64,000 nt of DNA. It comes from Terriglobia bacterium (lineage in GTDB: Bacteria > Acidobacteriota > Terriglobia > Terriglobales > Acidobacteriaceae). Location of the stretch: contig JAIQEU010000001.1 of assembly GCA_020073665.1 (NCBI GenBank), positions 186,001-250,000 on the forward strand. The letters run 5' to 3'. The notes beneath the pieces were generated by a model, which was not told the DNA's origin, did not search any database, and worked only from the letters and a program-made list of their open reading frames with translations. Positions within the stretch are counted from its first letter, which is position 1; each line of letters starts with the position of its first letter. Shown in pieces: positions 61,101 to 64,000 of this stretch. The translations under genes and the position numbers were made by a program.

Positions 61101-62240
61101 CTAGGGGCAGTGACCTGTGTTCAGTTCGACAGCAACACCTAGGGAGATGTCCGCAAGAGCCAAGTCAGGACGACCGTCGAGATTGAAATCTCCAACCGCA
61201 AAGTGCAACGCGTCAGGCGGGGAGTTGGAAGAGACTATTGCCGTTTGGAATGTGCCGTCTCCGTTTCCAATTAGCACGGATACCAAACCGAAGTCTTGGT
61301 TCATCGCCAGATCCAGGTGGTGATCGCCATTGAAGTCACCAATCTTGATGTCAGTAGGCACAAATCCTGCGGGATAATCGGTGAACCTCTGAAACGTTCC
61401 GTCGCCGTTGCCGAGGAAAACATCCGCACCTAATCCGGCAACAGCCAAGTCAATCTTCCCGTCCTCATTGAAGTCGCCAGCTACAGCTCCGAAGCCCCCG
61501 CCGGAGCTAGTTGCATAGGCACCGTTGAAACTGAAAGTGCCGTCGCCGTTGCCCAGGTAAATCGAGACGCCCTTGCCAACGCCTTGGGCGTTGACGGTAA
61601 CAATATCCAGTTTCCCGTCGCCATTGAGGTCAGCGGCAAGCAAGGCCGAAGGCCTATAGCTGCCGGGCGAGATCAGGAAAGGGCCGCGCATAGTGCCATC
61701 GCCATTTCCGAACAAAGCAGAAATATGGTTGGCGAACCATGGAGCCAGAACGGCATCGAGGTTTCCGTCTCCATTGAAATCACCTACTACCACTGTACTA
61801 AGTTGCTGCACCTGGCCCGCACCTCGCGAACCATGACGGAAAGTCCCGTCTCCATTGCCGAGAAACACATCAGCCCCCTCATCTCCACCGGCCGGAGGGT
61901 TACCGACCACAATTACATCTAGATTGCCGTCATTGTTGAAGTCACCCGCGGCCAACCCCTGGGCCCCGAAGGCTGCCTTGTAATGGACGACTGGCTGGAA
62001 TGTGCCGTCGCCATTTCCCAAGATGATGTCGAGGTTACCTTCATATTTTGGGGATTCGGTATTGGCAACCGCTACGGCGATATCGGGGAAGCCATCGTGA
62101 TTAAAGTCCGCTACTATCAGGTCCCAGGCGCTTACGAAGTTCCCGACATATTGGTAAGGCGCGAAGCATTGCCCTACTACAGTGGGCGCGAGGGCAAAGC
62201 AGGTAGCAGCAGAGAGTACTGCCGCCAAGAAGGCTTTCAT
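61101..62240 (-). CDS. Secreted FG-GAP/VCBS-repeat protein, seven-bladed propeller
   Basis: 379 residues with a signal peptide (FLAAVLSAATCFALAPTVVG). Seven repeats each hold a calcium-binding-like loop of the type GDFNxDGxxDxxV (for example ADFNHDGFPDIAVAV, GDFNNDGNLDVIVV, GDFNLDGRPDLALA), with GNGDGTF linkers. Seven units make one closed integrin-like propeller. GGAGGA lies just before the ATG. Binding partner unknown. Confidence 0.88.
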   Translation of the reverse strand: MKAFLAAVLSAATCFALAPTVVGQCFAPYQYVGNFVSAWDLIVADFNHDGFPDIAVAVANTESPKYEGNLDIILGNGDGTFQPVVHYKAAFGAQGLAAGDFNNDGNLDVIVVGNPPAGGDEGADVFLGNGDGTFRHGSRGAGQVQQLSTVVVGDFNGDGNLDAVLAPWFANHISALFGNGDGTMRGPFLISPGSYRPSALLAADLNGDGKLDIVTVNAQGVGKGVSIYLGNGDGTFSFNGAYATSSGGGFGAVAGDFNEDGKIDLAVAGLGADVFLGNGDGTFQRFTDYPAGFVPTDIKIGDFNGDHHLDLAMNQDFGLVSVLIGNGDGTFQTAIVSSNSPPDALHFAVGDFNLDGRPDLALADISLGVAVELNTGHCP

Positions 62241-62384
62241 CCCGTCCTCCTACACAAAGATCCTTGCGCCGAACTTGATCCTGCATCGGCTAAGCTATAG
62301 TGTCGGGTTTCCCATTCAGAACGCAGGAAGTCTGCTCTGTCCAAGGCGCCCTGTCAAGGTGCAACGCGGCAACTAAAAGGAATA

Positions 62385-62455
62385 GTTGGCGATAACAGGC
62401 GATTACACTTAAAACCCAAGGTCAATGAGTGTAATGGCGATGTTACGCCCGTTGA
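62385..62455. repeat. REP-like palindromic repeat R3
   Basis: GTTGGCGATAACAGGCGATT...GGTCAATGAGTGTAATGGCG then ATGTTACGCC. Left and right arms are inverted copies. Lies in the 328-bp gap between the divergent FG-GAP and di-heme genes; nothing else clear in the gap. Confidence 0.7.
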
Positions 62456-62568
62456 GAGACACCTTATCGTTCGGGCGAATCAATATTGCTGCTTCAGGGC
62501 GGTTGCGCGAATCATAGGAACCGGTGTAGAGTTGGCGCCGTTTTGCGGTCGGACAGGAGGTCTCCGGT

Positions 62569-63834
62569 ATGTTCACCCAACGCCACTTCCCTGTTTTTCC
62601 AACAATCGTCGCGTTTGCTGTTCTGGCCGTGCTCTGCTGTGGCAGCGCTCAGGCGCAGCAATTAGGCGGACCGCTGCCAAACCTCGATCCGCAAGAGGCC
62701 AAGTGGTACACCGCCGGGCAGAAAATGTTTTTCAGGCTGTGGGGCGTGAAGGAGGGACTGGGGCCGGTAACCACCGATGGCGGGTGCGTCCGTTGCCACA
62801 AATCACCGGTCATTGGTGGCGGCGCGGCGCGGCTTTCGACTTACTTCGGTCTGACCAATCCTGACGGTTCTTTCGACCAGTCTTATCTGGGTGGCCCGTT
62901 CCTGCAACCCTTCGGCACCGTCGTGCCTCCGAGCTGCACGATTCCGGGAGAGATAATCCCGGCGGGGGCGACGGTGGAAAAGCGCTTGACCTCGCCGCTG
63001 TTCGGGTTCGGCCTGATCGATGCTATCGCCGACGCCGACATTCTGAATCAGGTCACATTCGAGCTCAACAACTATCAGGCCGACGGCATTCACGGCATGG
63101 CCAACATGGAACTTGACTACCATTCTCCTCCGCTGCTGCGGCCGGGCCGGTTCGGGAGAAAAGCGCAACAGCCTACACTGTTGCAGCAAGTGTCCAGTAA
63201 CTTCGCGCACGACCTGGGAATTACCAACCCCCTGGTGCCACTCCCGGACTGCTCGCAGGGAAACTGCAGCATTAATGCCAATTGCATGCTTCCGCCTGAT
63301 CCCAACAGCCGTAACACTACCAGCAACGGACCGGGGATTCTCGATCTTTCGCACTACGAACGTTTCCTGGCACCCCCGCCGCCCCCAATTCCGGGACAGC
63401 CGGGACAAGCGATCTTCACCTCGGTCGGCTGCATCGAATGTCATCTGCCGAGTTACCACACTCCCACCCAGGTGTTTTTCGACATTGATTTGAAAGGCAC
63501 CCAGTTTGGGCCCAGTCCATCGTTGAGCAACCAGCCGGTGAATCTGTATTCCGATCTGCTGCTGCACGACATGGGCAAGCTGAACGCCGGGGCGTTCCCT
63601 GCCAACACCCTGATCACTGCCCAAGCTACGCAGCAGATGTGGCGGACGACTCCGCTGTGGGGCACCTCGGTGCGCACCGTGTTCTGGCACGACGGCAAAA
63701 CGAAGGACATACCTTCGGCGATCCTGCAGCACAGCCCCGACGGCACCGGCGAAGCGGCGGCGGTGATTGGGCGGTATAAGGCCTTGTCGCCCAGCGATCA
63801 GGCCGCGCTGATTGCGTTTGTGGCGTCGCTGTAG
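62569..63834 (+). CDS. Di-heme oxidoreductase family protein (MauG/DHOR-like)
   Basis: 421 residues, signal peptide VAFAVLAVLCCGSAQAQ. Two c-type heme sites, CVRCH (about residue 70) and CIECH (about residue 290). LFGFGLIDAIADADILNQ and LLLHDMGKLNAG with the terminal LWGTSVRTVFWHDGKTKDI are typical of the DHOR family related to cytochrome c peroxidases and once called thiol oxidoreductases. Periplasmic; substrate unknown. Flanked by repeats R3 and R4. Confidence 0.87.
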   Translation: MFTQRHFPVFPTIVAFAVLAVLCCGSAQAQQLGGPLPNLDPQEAKWYTAGQKMFFRLWGVKEGLGPVTTDGGCVRCHKSPVIGGGAARLSTYFGLTNPDGSFDQSYLGGPFLQPFGTVVPPSCTIPGEIIPAGATVEKRLTSPLFGFGLIDAIADADILNQVTFELNNYQADGIHGMANMELDYHSPPLLRPGRFGRKAQQPTLLQQVSSNFAHDLGITNPLVPLPDCSQGNCSINANCMLPPDPNSRNTTSNGPGILDLSHYERFLAPPPPPIPGQPGQAIFTSVGCIECHLPSYHTPTQVFFDIDLKGTQFGPSPSLSNQPVNLYSDLLLHDMGKLNAGAFPANTLITAQATQQMWRTTPLWGTSVRTVFWHDGKTKDIPSAILQHSPDGTGEAAAVIGRYKALSPSDQAALIAFVASL

Positions 63835-63882
63835 GGTGAGGGCGCTCGTGCAATGGTAGCCTGAACGCTTAGGACGCTCAAT

Positions 63883-63958
63883 TGTTGTAAACAGGCGTTT
63901 ACACTCATTGACCCCTGGGCCGGAAGGGGGTTTGGAGTGTAATGGCGACGTTACGCCA
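63883..63958. repeat. REP-like palindromic repeat R4
   Basis: TGTTGTAAACAGGCGTTTAC, then ACTCATTGACC, a GC-rich centre, and AGTGTAATGGCGACGTTACG followed by CC. Same arms as R2 and R3 with a different centre. Sits 49 bp after the di-heme gene, near the right end of the window. Confidence 0.7.
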
Positions 63959-64000
63959 GCGCTCGGGCAGAGGGTAACGGAACCTACTATACTGCCCAGA

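Noticed and set aside
60051-63958. Integron attC sites
   Set aside because: The repeats are palindromic and separate single genes, but GTTRRRY/RYYYAAC core sites are not found, gene orientation is mixed and no integron integrase is in the window.
1-64000. CRISPR arrays, tRNA or rRNA genes
   Set aside because: No regularly spaced identical repeats with unique spacers and no tRNA CCA-end or cloverleaf-like stretches were recognised; the short repeats present are degenerate and without uniform spacers.

Overview
This window is a GC-rich chromosome segment that most resembles a soil or sediment Acidobacteriota (Terriglobia-type) genome. That is an inference from gene content, not from a marker gene. 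It rests on many Ser/Thr kinases fused to TolB/PD40 propellers, a split-subunit glycine decarboxylase, PEP-CTERM, HAF and FG-GAP secreted proteins, a relic that looks like an acidobacterial ABC permease, and dense short intergenic repeats. No rRNA, tRNA, CRISPR array, integrase or transposase was seen.

Layout. 1-2.4 kb: the 3' end of a thiolase, a small ORF and a long acyl-CoA dehydrogenase. 2.5-5.4 kb: small genes and a membrane GT-C/TPR protein. 5.5-10.1 kb: a complete minus-strand glycine cleavage operon gcvT-gcvH-gcvPA-gcvPB. 10.2-14.6 kb: a Cys-rich mini-protein, an AraC regulator, a DUF1624 membrane protein, a monooxygenase-fold protein, a GNAT and a secreted protein. 14.8-17.7 kb: a methylmalonyl-CoA mutase large subunit followed by a winged-helix/nucleotidyltransferase + HEPN pair, which is followed in turn by a diverged second copy of the last ~138 bp of the mutase. 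18-21.5 kb: small genes and a two-subunit molybdenum hydroxylase. 21.5-28.3 kb: a HAF-repeat propeller, a pterin-dependent methyltransferase plus a MetF-MetV-like fusion, glgC and a Met/Gly-rich secreted protein. 28.3-44.7 kb: a diheme-type secreted protein, five tandem translationally coupled transmembrane Ser/Thr kinases with propeller sensors, a lipase-fold protein lacking catalytic Ser and His, and a DUF1579 protein. 44.9-49.2 kb: a sigma / anti-sigma / B-box / DUF4097 operon. 49.4-59.9 kb: housekeeping genes (gamma carbonic anhydrase, hisS, aspS, mutL, cmk) mixed with small secreted or regulatory proteins. 59.9-64 kb: an accessory tract (PEP-CTERM, FG-GAP, di-heme oxidoreductase) in which every intergenic gap holds a copy of one palindromic repeat.

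How genes may work together. Thiolase, acyl-CoA dehydrogenase and methylmalonyl-CoA mutase fit fatty-acid and propionyl-CoA turnover. Glycine cleavage and the methyl-THF genes fit one-carbon metabolism. The five kinases look like a family of membrane sensors sharing one N-terminal kinase design but with diverged extracytoplasmic propellers. The sigma-factor operon is a separate envelope-type signalling unit. The most unusual points are the HEPN/nucleotidyltransferase cassette between two copies of the mutase 3' end, the five-kinase array, the palindromic repeat family at 60-64 kb and the apparent pseudo-lipase. All family names come from recognised motifs in translated sequence; no database search was run.
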